This document shows positions 52,830 through 61,557 of a stretch of DNA of 64,000 nt, piece by piece (position 1 is the first letter of the stretch; every line of letters begins with the position of its first letter). The translations under genes were made by a program, and so were the position numbers. Below the pieces are notes generated by a model, which worked only from the letters and a program-made list of their open reading frames with translations, was not told the DNA's origin and did not search any database. The DNA comes from Bacillota bacterium (GTDB lineage: Bacteria; Bacillota; Sulfobacillia; Sulfobacillales; Sulfobacillaceae): positions 1 through 64,000 of the forward strand of contig JAKADO010000001.1 of assembly GCA_021820485.1 (NCBI GenBank). Direction: 5' to 3'.

Positions 52830-53779
52830 CCGAATTGTGCGAACAGGTGGAGGCTTGGCGTGACCAGGCTCCCCACGCTTCCGTGAAGGCTCTCTGTGCC
52901 GCTGTGCAATTGCCGCGTGGGACGTTTTATGCCTGGAGCCAGCGGCAACGCCAATCGCATCGGGACGGACGCCGCCAAGCGCCGGGGCGTGCGCCCCGGG
53001 GATATAGTGTGATGCAGGATGGCACCAAAATTCCCGATGGGCAGATCCTCGATTGGATCGTGGAGATTCTCGAGACCGACAACCCCCAATACGGCTACCA
53101 TAAAATCACCTGGGTCTTGCGCCGCCGTTATCGGTTGGTCATTAGCTTCAAGAAAGTCTACCGACTGCTGAAAAGCATGGCCTTGTTGTGGCCCCAATGG
53201 CGGCGCAAAGCGCCGCATCCACGCCGTCTGGCACGGAATTGGGTGGTCACCCGGCCGAACCAACTGTGGGAGACGGACATCACTTATGGTTACATCGCGG
53301 GCGAAGATCGCTTTTTTTACCTGCAAGCCATCCTCGATGTGTGCGATCGGCAAATCATCGCCTACCATATCGGCTTATGTTGCCGAGCCGCAGACACAGC
53401 GCGCACCCTGGCCCAAGCTGTGAACCACCGGCGACCACAATGGGGCGCCGAACCGCCCGTGATCCGAACTGACAACGGGCCGCAATTTACGGCCCATGCG
53501 TTCGAAGCCCGCTGTGAGGAGTTGGAGCTCGTGCATGAGCGCATTCCGGTCGCTACCCCGAACATGAATGCCTTCATTGAATCCTGGCATGCCCAGCTGG
53601 AACGGGAATGCTTGGCTCAGGAATTCACCACGTTCGCGGAGGCGTACCATGCGGTGAGCCAGTGGATTCAGGACTATAACGGACGGCGGCTTCACGGGAG
53701 TCTCAATTTTTGGTCTCCCCTCGAGATGGCAGCACGCGTGGCCGCCGGGCTAGACCAGTGGACGCCGGTGAGGGCGTAA
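52826..53779 (+). CDS. IS3-family transposase OrfB (DDE integrase)
   Basis: 317 residues. rve catalytic domain with DDE residues in WETDITYGY, IRTDNGPQF and NAFIESWHAQLE, the last two about 35 residues apart. N-terminal HTH_21 region NPQYGYHKITWVLRR. The GTG at 52826 overlaps the OrfA stop; the functional protein is probably the frameshifted OrfAB. All motifs are intact, so the element may be active. Confidence 0.93.
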   Translation: MTELCEQVEAWRDQAPHASVKALCAAVQLPRGTFYAWSQRQRQSHRDGRRQAPGRAPRGYSVMQDGTKIPDGQILDWIVEILETDNPQYGYHKITWVLRRRYRLVISFKKVYRLLKSMALLWPQWRRKAPHPRRLARNWVVTRPNQLWETDITYGYIAGEDRFFYLQAILDVCDRQIIAYHIGLCCRAADTARTLAQAVNHRRPQWGAEPPVIRTDNGPQFTAHAFEARCEELELVHERIPVATPNMNAFIESWHAQLERECLAQEFTTFAEAYHAVSQWIQDYNGRRLHGSLNFWSPLEMAARVAAGLDQWTPVRA

Positions 53780-53829
53780 AACGCCAAATCGCGGCCTCAC
53801 GCCGCGAAAAAGATCGCTAGTTTCATGCA

Positions 53830-53853
53830 AATGGGGGCGGAACCGCCCCCATT
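53830..53853. repeat. Perfect 11-bp inverted repeat at the right IS junction
   Basis: AATGGGGGCGG and CCGCCCCCATT are separated only by AA. No T run on either strand. It lies exactly where the truncated gene on the right stops resembling its family, so it may mark the true IS end or the insertion target. Confidence 0.6.
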
Positions 53854-54088
53854 GACCCAGAATAAAACTGACGGGGAGCTCGGTTTGTTGGGATGCGGTT
53901 TTGGCGTAAGACAGCATGTTGTTTATGAATGTAGTTTGAGTGCTGTCACACGCCGAAGGTGGTGATGCGGGAAACGAGCAACCAGAGCTGGAAGTCGACC
54001 CGGGGCAGCCGTTGGTTGAGGACCCCGCACAATCCGATGTGCTACAGGTTTGCCCCGACAGTTCGCGTACGGTGGGTAATGTATTCAT
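53846..54088 (-). pseudogene. Truncated glucosaminidase-like gene
   Basis: Reading minus from ATG 54088: a Cys/Ser-rich stretch, then FINNMLSYAKTASQQTELP and VSFILGQWG. This resembles the start of FlgJ/LytG-type N-acetylglucosaminidase domains (P-S-V-I-L-A-Q-W-x-L-E-S-x-W-G). Similarity ends at GQWG, where the inverted repeat and the IS begin. I find no continuation on the left side of the IS, so the rest was lost. The frame itself runs on into IS sequence without meaning. Confidence 0.55.
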
Positions 54089-54434
54089 CGTCGACGGATA
54101 GGTGCCGTAAATGGCGTAATATCTGAGCAGGTTTGCGAGCGCCCGGCAGGAGGACACGGAGAAGTGTATTTTTACCCTAATAGGCGCTGGGGGGAGCAAA
54201 CGTCCTCTGCGGGGAGCCCGCGTCCTCGCTCGGCGGGCAGACACCGCCAGACGAAGCCTGTGAGGTCTGCGGACTCCGCAAGGAGTCGAGAAAACCCGTG
54301 AGGGATGATTGTGGATTTTTCGGGCCAGGCGCTCCGGCAAGACGCCATGGAGGAACGCGCTCGAATCTGCGTAGTGCCGCTGCCCACGTAGGCGATGGCC
54401 GGGCCCCCCTGGGCGGAGGGCCCCGACACGTTGA
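54089..54434. other. Gap between truncated gene and Cys-rich genes
   Basis: No supported gene. A minus frame starting at GTG 54453 reads VSGPSAQGGPAIAYVGSGT but then loses protein-like character. GC-rich repeats GGGCCCCCCTGGGCGGAGGGCCC near 54403-54425 could form a hairpin downstream of the Cys-rich gene. Confidence 0.4.
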
Positions 54435-54926
54435 CTAGTCCGCTGACGGACACAATTGCACGTTGACCACGGCGGCCTGGCAGTTGGGGCAGGAGACCAT
54501 GCCGGTGACCGTGATGATGAACTCCTCGGCACCAATCCTGATTTCAGGACTCAACTGCGGTTCGAACCCAGCGTACCGCGCGTTGCAGGTCAGAGATGGC
54601 GTGCACGGCAACTGGGCGGACAGGGTTGCGGGCGGTGTGGCGACGGTGGCGACAACACTTAGGTATGTCTCGCACTGAGCGCTCAACGGTTCGCCACTGG
54701 ACGCTTCAACAGCGGTGAAATCGACGGTGACATCGGCCGACACCAGCACCTGAGAGTCGCTGACGGCAGAGACGGTCGATTCTTGGATAACGCAGTCGGT
54801 TACCGTCACATCTTCCAAAGGGTTGGAAACTCTGTAGTCGCACACGCCGATCATTTGCACTGCAGAAATGGCAACGCTGGCGATGTCCGTGCAGAGTTCT
54901 TGGCATTGTTGAGGCGGCATGGCCAT
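54435..54926 (-). CDS. Cysteine-rich protein, second of a tandem paralogous pair
   Basis: 163 residues. Starts MAMPPQQCQELCTDIASVAIS, has DVTVTDCVIQE, and ends SLTCNARYAGFEP...ITVTGMVSCPNC...VNVQLCPSAD. The last third aligns with the protein at 54940-55440 (TCxARYAG, GxVxCxxC, VxVQxC). No signal peptide or membrane helix. AAAGGGGGA precedes ATG 54926. No named family recognised; a spore-coat role is only suggested by the sigma-K-like promoter upstream of the pair. Confidence 0.7.
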   Translation of the reverse strand: MAMPPQQCQELCTDIASVAISAVQMIGVCDYRVSNPLEDVTVTDCVIQESTVSAVSDSQVLVSADVTVDFTAVEASSGEPLSAQCETYLSVVATVATPPATLSAQLPCTPSLTCNARYAGFEPQLSPEIRIGAEEFIITVTGMVSCPNCQAAVVNVQLCPSAD

Positions 54927-54939
54927 AAGTATTCCCCCT

Positions 54940-55440
54940 TTATTTTACGGCTGGTAGGCAAGATTGAACGACGACATATGGAACCGGGGAGCAGGCGACG
55001 CAGGTCACGTCTCCAACGAGGTGCACGGTGAACTGCTGTAGCCCTGATGTGGGATCGACGCCAGCATAGCGGGCTGTGCAGGTAAAGTTCCCCGCACAGT
55101 CAGGCGGAGAGACGAGTGTCGCGCCGTGGGTCGGGAGCAACACCTCGGTGAAAAAGATGTCGCCCTCGATGGTGGTGGTGCCATGAAATGTGAATCCGTC
55201 AATGGTTCCTTCAAAGGCGATATCCAAGGCAACCGCCACGGTAATTCCAACAGCGCGGGAGGACACCTCCGTAAAGAAGACGTCGGTGACCGCGCAGCCG
55301 TTGACTACGACGTTGGAGAGCGTAACGCCGTCGCTCGAAAACTGAACCACGCCGCTAACGATGGGGATGTCTTGGGTGACGTCGCTCGCCTCTGAAGCAC
55401 AGATGGCAATACAGCCTGGGGGAAGAGGACCGATGGGCAT
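54940..55440 (-). CDS. Cysteine-rich protein, first of a tandem paralogous pair
   Basis: 166 residues. MPIGPLPPGCIAICASEASDV at the start, VVVNGCAVTDVFFTEVSS in the middle, then NFTCTARYAGVDP...VHLVGDVTCVAC...YVVVQSCLPAVK. Paralogous to the gene 13 bases downstream. AGGAGGTG precedes ATG 55440. Cysteines come in positions suggesting cross-linking or metal binding. Family not recognised. Expression as a two-gene unit from the promoter at 55471-55498 is likely. Confidence 0.7.
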   Translation of the reverse strand: MPIGPLPPGCIAICASEASDVTQDIPIVSGVVQFSSDGVTLSNVVVNGCAVTDVFFTEVSSRAVGITVAVALDIAFEGTIDGFTFHGTTTIEGDIFFTEVLLPTHGATLVSPPDCAGNFTCTARYAGVDPTSGLQQFTVHLVGDVTCVACSPVPYVVVQSCLPAVK

Positions 55441-55470
55441 TTTTACACCTCCTGAAATTAACGCTGATGG

Positions 55471-55498
55471 TATGTTATGGAATTTTGGCAGGGGGGTT
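55471..55498 (-). promoter_or_regulatory. Candidate sigma-K/sigma-E-type promoter
   Basis: On the minus strand CATAACATA (55479-55471) fits the sigma-K -10 CATAnnnTA fully; AACC (55498-55495) lies 15 bases upstream and fits the mAC -35. The predicted start is about 25 bases before the start codon at 55440. This would put the Cys-rich pair under mother-cell control. Confidence 0.4.
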
Positions 55499-55733
55499 CC
55501 TGTAGCCTCTCGAGAAGCATGGTTCGTTTGCGGTTGGGCGGGAGCATCCGCTGCGCATCGTTAATTCGAAAACCAGAGTTTGCGCGTCTGACACGAGTCA
55601 CAAGACCACCGGAAGCGGTTCCTCGGGTCCTTCGTTTCCCGCTAGCGAATGGCGGTGTGCCGTCCCCGGTAACCGCGCCTTCCTTTGCGGCGTTTTTTGG
55701 GTATAGCGCATGGCCATGAAGGAGTACGATTTT

Positions 55734-57659
55734 ATGCGGAGAATTGCGGTGGCGGCCACTGCATTGTTGTCAGTTCTGGTCTTCTGCGGCTGCGGTGCCG
55801 CCGAGGCTCGTGCCCCTTCATCAACGACGGCCCTCATCAAGCCTGCACACACGGTGCAGGCTCAGGTGCAACCGGCATCACATCCCCCTTCCGGATCGCC
55901 GATAGCCGTTCAAGCCCTGTCGCCCACCACCGCGGTCGCGTTGGTCATGCACGGAACCATGGTGCAACTGGCGATTACCACCGACGCGGGACGCGTGTGG
56001 TCCCGTCGCGCCGGGATTTTCGTTCCCCGGTATGCCGACGCTGCGATGGATTTCGTCAATCGCTCCACGGGGTTTGTGTGGGATAACCAGACATTGTGGA
56101 AGACCACCAGTGACGGCGCCAGCTGGCAGACGTTGAATCACCAAGGATTTACCGCTGTAGATTTCGCGACTCCGCGGGCGGGATTGGCGATTCAACAGAA
56201 CGGTGCGGTGCTATGGTCAGGGGATGGCGGGCTGCGGTGGTCGACGGGCCTTCAACAACAGGGCCTAACCATGACGGGGGTCGATTGGGTGAATCCGAGG
56301 CTTGCCTACGCCTCGGGCGTGACCCATGCCGGTCCCATCTTGTGGCGGAGTGTGGATGGGGGGCAAACCTGGCAAGTGGTATTCTCCGGAATCCAGTCTC
56401 CTGCGATGGCCACGGCTTACGCGGCGTATGACCAGGCGATGGGCTTTGCGGCCACGCTGCGCCCCACCTTCAACACGTCGGCTCGCGTGATGTTCACCAC
56501 CCCACAGGACGGTTGGCTGGACGTCTTTGACGGCAGCTTTCTCGCCACGGGTATCTTCCACACCACCGATGGGGGTGCGCAGTGGACCTATGCTTGGGGC
56601 AACAGCGGGTGCGCAATGGGGTGCAACAGCATGGGCGGCGGCCTGTATCCGGCGGCATATTTTGGGCCTCGAAATGTTTGGCGGTTCAACGGCACGGGGA
56701 TTGACTACTCGGCCGACGCTGGTGCCTCGTGGACCAAAGGGCCTGCCTTGCCGTTCGGGGGCGAAGGTGCCAGCCAGGCGGTGCGCCAAGTATCGTTTGC
56801 CAGCCCAAGGATTGGATGGTTTGCCGCGAACGGAGCGATTTACGGCACTACCGACGGCGGACGACATTGGACCCGGGAATGGCCGATCGGTCCGCATTCA
56901 GCCGCGTTGGCCGCCTTTTCCGCCCATGGGTACGGTTGGCTGGTCACGCAAGGCGGCAGCACGTTATGGGTCACGACGAACGAAGGGAAGTCGTGGAACC
57001 CTTTGACCGAAAACTTTGGTTCCGTCGTCGCGTTAGATCTTTGGAGTCCCCGGGAAGGCCTGGTGTTGACCACCGGCGGCACGGGGTGGATCACGAAAAA
57101 CGGTGGCCGCACCTGGACCTGGTGGCATGTGCCGGCGCAATTTCAATCCGGAGTGCAGCAGGAGAACTGGGTTCAGATGCTGAACCCGCGCGACGGGTGG
57201 ATGGAGGCAGGATTCGCGTTGTGGACGACGCGTAATGGGGGGAAGAGTTGGCACAAAAGCTCATCGGTGCTCGCAGGACCTTTCGGCGCGGACTTTGTCT
57301 CGCCGTCCACGGGATGGGCGCTCACCGGACTCAAGAAAGGAAAGCCAACGACCTGGTACTACCGGGCCATGTCTACCACGGACGGTGGTCGCCAGTGGGT
57401 TACCCATGGGACCTGGCCCATGTTGGGTACGCCGGCTGAGCTTGCCTTTGCGAGTTCGTCGCGGGGTTGGATCGTCATTCGGAACGGGTTGCTGGCCACG
57501 ACCGACGGCGGAGCCCGTTGGACGCAGATTCGCTTGCCCGGTGTGGAACCCGCCTCGGTGTCGGCATCCGAGCATGTTTTGAGTCTAGTGACGATGAATG
57601 GTCGTTTGATCATTAGCACCAACGGGGGCACCCGTTGGACAACCATTATCAATGGGTAG
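55734..57659 (+). CDS. BNR-repeat beta-propeller lipoprotein
   Basis: 641 residues. Signal peptide with lipobox (LLSVLVFCGCG), then at least eight Asp-box/BNR repeats, e.g. TTDGGAQWT, TTDGGRHWTRE, TTNEGKSW, TKNGGRTWTWW, TRNGGKSWHK, TTDGGRQW, TTDGGARWT and STNGGTRWT. This resembles sortilin/Ycf48-type propellers. It is probably anchored outside the cell and may bind proteins or glycans; sialidase activity is not implied. ATG 55734 after AAGGAG. Confidence 0.85.
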   Translation: MRRIAVAATALLSVLVFCGCGAAEARAPSSTTALIKPAHTVQAQVQPASHPPSGSPIAVQALSPTTAVALVMHGTMVQLAITTDAGRVWSRRAGIFVPRYADAAMDFVNRSTGFVWDNQTLWKTTSDGASWQTLNHQGFTAVDFATPRAGLAIQQNGAVLWSGDGGLRWSTGLQQQGLTMTGVDWVNPRLAYASGVTHAGPILWRSVDGGQTWQVVFSGIQSPAMATAYAAYDQAMGFAATLRPTFNTSARVMFTTPQDGWLDVFDGSFLATGIFHTTDGGAQWTYAWGNSGCAMGCNSMGGGLYPAAYFGPRNVWRFNGTGIDYSADAGASWTKGPALPFGGEGASQAVRQVSFASPRIGWFAANGAIYGTTDGGRHWTREWPIGPHSAALAAFSAHGYGWLVTQGGSTLWVTTNEGKSWNPLTENFGSVVALDLWSPREGLVLTTGGTGWITKNGGRTWTWWHVPAQFQSGVQQENWVQMLNPRDGWMEAGFALWTTRNGGKSWHKSSSVLAGPFGADFVSPSTGWALTGLKKGKPTTWYYRAMSTTDGGRQWVTHGTWPMLGTPAELAFASSSRGWIVIRNGLLATTDGGARWTQIRLPGVEPASVSASEHVLSLVTMNGRLIISTNGGTRWTTIING

Positions 57660-57784
57660 GGCAATCCCCCGTGTCACCAGGATTAAGGGAGCCGCCAGGG
57701 CGCCGAGACCGTGGCGCTTCGGCGCAGGGAAATGCGCGATATTCGCGAAGATTCAATCGATCAACGTCATTGAGTGAGGTTTCT

Positions 57785-58258
57785 ATGATGCGGGAGCTGC
57801 TGCATATTGAGCCCTATTCCGATGTCCATGAGGCGGGGTGTCGTGATGTCCTGAAGCGCATCTTTGGCGACGATGATCAATCGCAAGGGTACTATCGCCT
57901 GACCCCTCGGCGGACCGTGGTCGCGCTCCTCCAGGATCAGCTCATCGGATTCGCGAGTGTCTGGGCCAATTTCAATCACCCAGATACCCTGCGGAGCGGC
58001 GTGGTGGTTCTCCCCCTTTATCGCCGGCAGGGGGTGGGTGGTCAGTTATGGGAGGCGTTGCTGCAGACATGGAGCAATGGCCGTTCTCTGGTGACGTCAC
58101 TTTGGGAGACACAAGTCACGGGACATGCGTTTGCTGTGCACTGCGGGTTTAGCCAGCTGTCGCTGGAATGTGATTCGACGGACCCGTGGAGCCATGAAGT
58201 CTTGGACAGGTTCCCGTTTGGCCCGGCTCCGACATGGATTACGTTACGGCGGAACTAG
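57785..58258 (+). CDS. GNAT family N-acetyltransferase
   Basis: 157 residues: MMRELLHIEPYSD, SGVVVLPLYRRQGVGGQLWEALL with the acetyl-CoA loop RRQGVGG, and GHAFAVHCGFSQL. ATG 57785 (or 57788) after TGAGGT. Substrate unknown; followed by a methyltransferase. Confidence 0.82.
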   Translation: MMRELLHIEPYSDVHEAGCRDVLKRIFGDDDQSQGYYRLTPRRTVVALLQDQLIGFASVWANFNHPDTLRSGVVVLPLYRRQGVGGQLWEALLQTWSNGRSLVTSLWETQVTGHAFAVHCGFSQLSLECDSTDPWSHEVLDRFPFGPAPTWITLRRN

Positions 58259-58352
58259 GGCCGTTCTTCCAGCATATTTGGGGGGCGCAAGCGAGTCGGA
58301 ATTCGAATAGGCAGCACCTGTCGACGTGACGGAAATGAAGGTGGGGTTTTAG

Positions 58353-58970
58353 ATGGATTCCTCAAAAATGAAACGCAGTCTTCAGTACTCGTACGACCGT
58401 CAGGCCCGGGAACGGGATCAGTTTGGCAAAGATGGGTGGAAAATGGCAGAGCGTGCGCTGTTTTTATCCGCTCTCCGGGAGCGTCACCTGAACCGACTAC
58501 TCGAAGTCGGGGCCGGTACCGGACAGGACAGTGTGTTCTTCCAGGAAAACGGGGTACTTGTCACAGCCGTGGATCTGTCGAGTGAGATGATTCGTCTCTG
58601 CCGAGAAAAGCAACTCGATGCCCGCCAAATGGATATTTATGACCTCGACTTCGTGCCGGAGAGTTTTGATGCGATATGGTCACTGAACTGTCTGCTACAT
58701 GTTCCCAAAGCGGATTTGTCCGAGGTTCTGGCCGGTATCCGTCGGGTCTTGCGGAGCGGGGGGTTGTTCTATTTGGGTGTCTACGGCGGGCCGGACTCGG
58801 AAGGGGTATGGGAGGGCGATAACTGTGAACCCAAGCGCTTTTTCTCGTTTCACACGGACGAGGCCATTCAAGAGGCCGCAGCGGCACACTTCCGCATCTT
58901 GTCTTTCCGCCGTATCGACTACGGTCACCCGTTTCTTCACTTTCAGTCCTTAATGTTGCAAAAGGTCTAA
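58353..58970 (+). CDS. Class I SAM-dependent methyltransferase
   Basis: 205 residues, Rossmann methyltransferase. Motif I LLEVGAGTGQDSVFF, VTAVDLSSEMI (acidic ribose-binding), and FDAIWSLNCLLHVPKADL (motif IV region). The substrate is not evident. ATG 58353 after GAAGGTGGGG. Confidence 0.87.
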   Translation: MDSSKMKRSLQYSYDRQARERDQFGKDGWKMAERALFLSALRERHLNRLLEVGAGTGQDSVFFQENGVLVTAVDLSSEMIRLCREKQLDARQMDIYDLDFVPESFDAIWSLNCLLHVPKADLSEVLAGIRRVLRSGGLFYLGVYGGPDSEGVWEGDNCEPKRFFSFHTDEAIQEAAAAHFRILSFRRIDYGHPFLHFQSLMLQKV

Positions 58971-59240
58971 GCGCGCCTCCTGCCAATGGCAAGTATCCGC
59001 GTATTCCGTATGGATGGACCACGCTCTTTATTTGGAAGCGATTGATGCGGCACTCCCTCGGGGGAGTCCGTGCAGCAAGGAAACCGGCGGTCGAGAGTAT
59101 GGATGAGCGTCAGGCACAACTAACTCAGCGGGTAATGTCTGTGGAGTCTTGGAAAAGCAATGGCGACGCGAGTAGTCTCCGCTGGGCCGGAAATTGCAGT
59201 GTGAGGAGTTCCGTTTCTGTAAAGTACGGGAGGGACGCAC
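58971..59240. other. 270-base gap, nothing recognised
   Basis: No frame with protein-like sequence and a ribosome-binding site. Only the SD of the following gene (GGGAGGG at 59229-59235) stands out. Confidence 0.4.
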
Positions 59241-59612
59241 GTGAGGCGCCATTGGATACCGGTTGTAATCCTAGCCCTCGGCACAACAGCCTATGGATCC
59301 ACCGGTGGAACGGCCATTCCGCAATCACTGTGGCCATCGACCCAACGATGGGTGGATGCCCACGCTCACCCAGCGGCGAAAGTCGTTTTTGTCGGTACTT
59401 CCAATCATCCATCTGCCCCCGGATTCCACGGGGCATCGGTATTCAATACCGACACTGCGGTCGAATTCAGTGTGAATAGTGCGCACGTGCGGGTTCCGCG
59501 CTATGCGACGATCGACGCGACGGTCAGCCCCAAACCGCCCCATGGGGTTGTTTTGGTTTCCTATAAATTGCTACACAGTCATATATGGCACACCATTTGG
59601 GGAAAAAGGTAA
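59241..59612 (+). CDS. Small exported protein, unknown
   Basis: 123 residues. MRRHWIPVVILALGTTAYG is a signal peptide. The mature part (KVVFVGTSNHPSAPGFHGA, VPRYATIDATVSPKP) looks beta-rich and has no Cys. GGGAGGG precedes GTG 59241 by five bases, which supports expression. No family recognised. Confidence 0.65.
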   Translation: MRRHWIPVVILALGTTAYGSTGGTAIPQSLWPSTQRWVDAHAHPAAKVVFVGTSNHPSAPGFHGASVFNTDTAVEFSVNSAHVRVPRYATIDATVSPKPPHGVVLVSYKLLHSHIWHTIWGKR

Positions 59613-59851
59613 CGCGGCTGCCCACCCATCGGTCGTCACAAATCTTGCCCCGAAATGAACATCTGCCAGGTTCTGAGTCGGCGTCAGAGCAGCCAGCCAT
59701 TTCGCATGCGAGATGGGGTGCGGCGGCGTTTGACCAGAGACTTGCGTGCTGGCATGACATGGCGGAACCTGGAGGAGGGCAATTGGCCTCCAATCAACCC
59801 ACAGCCCTTACATCGCTGCCATTTCGTTGTTATACGAACCGACAAAATGTG

Positions 59852-59878
59852 TTGACAATTTGTCGAACGCGCTATACA
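59852..59878 (+). promoter_or_regulatory. Promoter with overlapping operator-like repeat before the permease
   Basis: TTGACA (59852-59857) and TATACA (59873-59878), with a short 15-base spacer. The inverted repeat GACAA-T-TTGTC covers the -35 box (59854-59864), and a partial copy GACAAAATGTG lies just upstream. The region 59613-59933 holds nothing else I recognise. Confidence 0.5.
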
Positions 59879-59933
59879 CTACGTCACATTAGTGCATTAC
59901 TGAACTAAATAATAAGCAATGGGGGCTTTGGTG

Positions 59934-61541
59934 ATGATAGAAGGACGACGGGCACTGCGCCTCTTGGATTTGATGATGACGGGGATCGGCGGCCTTGTGG
60001 GGTCGGGATGGCTGTTCAGTTCGCTGACCGCCTCCAATGTGGCTGGCCCGGGTGCTATCATTTCTTGGGTTATCGGTATGGCCGCTATTGCCATTATTGG
60101 ACTGACGTTTGCGGAATTAGCCGGTCTTGTGCCGGAAATGGGGGGCGTAATCCGCTACCCAGAACTCTCCCACGGTAGTTTGACCAGTTTTCTAATTGGC
60201 TGGGCGGTGTTGATTTCTTACGCGGGTCTGGCACCCATCGAGGCCGAAGGGGTATTGCAATATGCGTCGACCTATGTACCCGGTCTCTATAATGCAGGAT
60301 CATCGACACTGACCCCGGCTGGCTTCGTTATCGCCACTGCTCTGGTTATCAGCTTTTTCGTGCTTAACTATTTCGGAGTCAAGCTCTACGCCAAGATTAA
60401 TTCCAATATGACATGGATTAAGCTGGTGGTTCCGGCACTGACGGCGATGTTGCTGCTGGCATCCGGGTTTCACACAGGAAACTTCACCCAGCATGGAGGA
60501 TTCCTCCCCGCGGGATGGTCAGGCGTTTTCTCAGCCATTTCCACAGGCGGCGTGATCTTCACGTTTACCGGTTTTCGCACCATGTTCGATATGGCCGGGG
60601 AGGCAAGAAATCCGCGCCGCGATATGAGTCGCGCGTTGTTTCTGGCCTTGGGATTCGTGGGGATACTGTACGTACTGTTGCAGTTAGCCTTTATCGGGGC
60701 CCTGCCAGGATCCGATTTGAGCCACGGCTGGGCGAAGGTGGCATTGACGTCTCCCTTTGCCAATCTGGCGATGGTGCTGAATATGAGCTGGCTGGCCATT
60801 ATCTTGTACGCAGACGCCATCATCTCCCCCATGGGAACCGGATTCGTGTATGCAGCGGCTTTCCCGCGCAGTCTGTTCGCTTTCGCGAAAAACGGCTATT
60901 TTTGGCCGGCTCTTAAGCGGTTGAATCACTATGGGACTCCCGGGGTGGCCATGGGGGCTAGCATCGTTGTGGGTATTCTGTTTCTATTGCCCTTTCCTAG
61001 CTGGCAGAAGATGGTGAGCATCCTGTCCAGTGCGACGATCCTCACCTACATGATTGGGCCCATTTCGGCCGCGGCGCTGCGGAAAAGCGCGCCCGACGCC
61101 CAGCGATCGTATCGTGTCCGCGGACTCGGGATCTTAGGCCCCATCGGGTTCGTGGTTGGAAGCCTCATTTTCTATTGGAGCGGGTGGGATATCAACCGCT
61201 GGATGCTGGGGCTCCTCGTGTTGGGCGCTCTCGTCTACTTTGCTTACGGAATCCGGAAGATGGATCGTCCCATGAACGATATAAAGTCTGGGTTGTGGTT
61301 ATTAGCCTATTTTGCTGCGATGTTTTTGATGGAACGCTTCGGGTCTGCAAATTACGGCGGGACCAATCTCATTCCCGCACCGTGGGATCAGGCCATCGTA
61401 GCGGCAATCTCAATGGCCTTCTACTATTGGGGTGTGGCGGCTCGTAAGGTGTTGAGTCAGGCCGACCAGGAGGCCCTGTCAGTGAGCCCCGCGATGGAAG
61501 GCCTAGACCATCCAGAAGACGCGGTGAGGCAATTAGTCTGA
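59934..61541 (+). CDS. APC-superfamily amino acid permease
   Basis: About 535 residues, 12 hydrophobic helices. N-terminal LMMTGIGGLVGSGWLF is the APC substrate-binding unwound helix 1 (GIGxxxGSG), and FTGFRTMFDMAGEARNPRRD is the helix 6 region (typical F-x-G-x-[E/D]). Substrate unknown. ATG 59934 is eight bases after GGGGG; ATG 59919 is upstream in frame. Terminator downstream. Confidence 0.88.
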   Translation: MIEGRRALRLLDLMMTGIGGLVGSGWLFSSLTASNVAGPGAIISWVIGMAAIAIIGLTFAELAGLVPEMGGVIRYPELSHGSLTSFLIGWAVLISYAGLAPIEAEGVLQYASTYVPGLYNAGSSTLTPAGFVIATALVISFFVLNYFGVKLYAKINSNMTWIKLVVPALTAMLLLASGFHTGNFTQHGGFLPAGWSGVFSAISTGGVIFTFTGFRTMFDMAGEARNPRRDMSRALFLALGFVGILYVLLQLAFIGALPGSDLSHGWAKVALTSPFANLAMVLNMSWLAIILYADAIISPMGTGFVYAAAFPRSLFAFAKNGYFWPALKRLNHYGTPGVAMGASIVVGILFLLPFPSWQKMVSILSSATILTYMIGPISAAALRKSAPDAQRSYRVRGLGILGPIGFVVGSLIFYWSGWDINRWMLGLLVLGALVYFAYGIRKMDRPMNDIKSGLWLLAYFAAMFLMERFGSANYGGTNLIPAPWDQAIVAAISMAFYYWGVAARKVLSQADQEALSVSPAMEGLDHPEDAVRQLV

Positions 61542-61557
61542 GATTTTGAGATATGCA

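Larger units (their letters stand above)
52505..53825 (+). mobile_element. IS3-family insertion sequence
   Basis: Two overlapping transposase frames with a -1 frameshift signal are bounded by imperfect inverted repeats: 52504-52523 (ATGACACGACCGATCTCTCC) matches the reverse complement of 53807-53826 at 15 of 20 positions, giving TG...CA ends and a length of about 1.32 kb. No target-site duplication is seen next to these ends. The ends may lie up to 25 bases further out, since GCCCCC follows both repeats. Confidence 0.85.

Noticed and set aside
53750..54535. Minus frame of 261 codons running from the Cys-rich gene into the IS
   Set aside because: Only its central part (54088 to 53846) is protein-like; the ends are shadows of the Cys-rich gene and of IS sequence.
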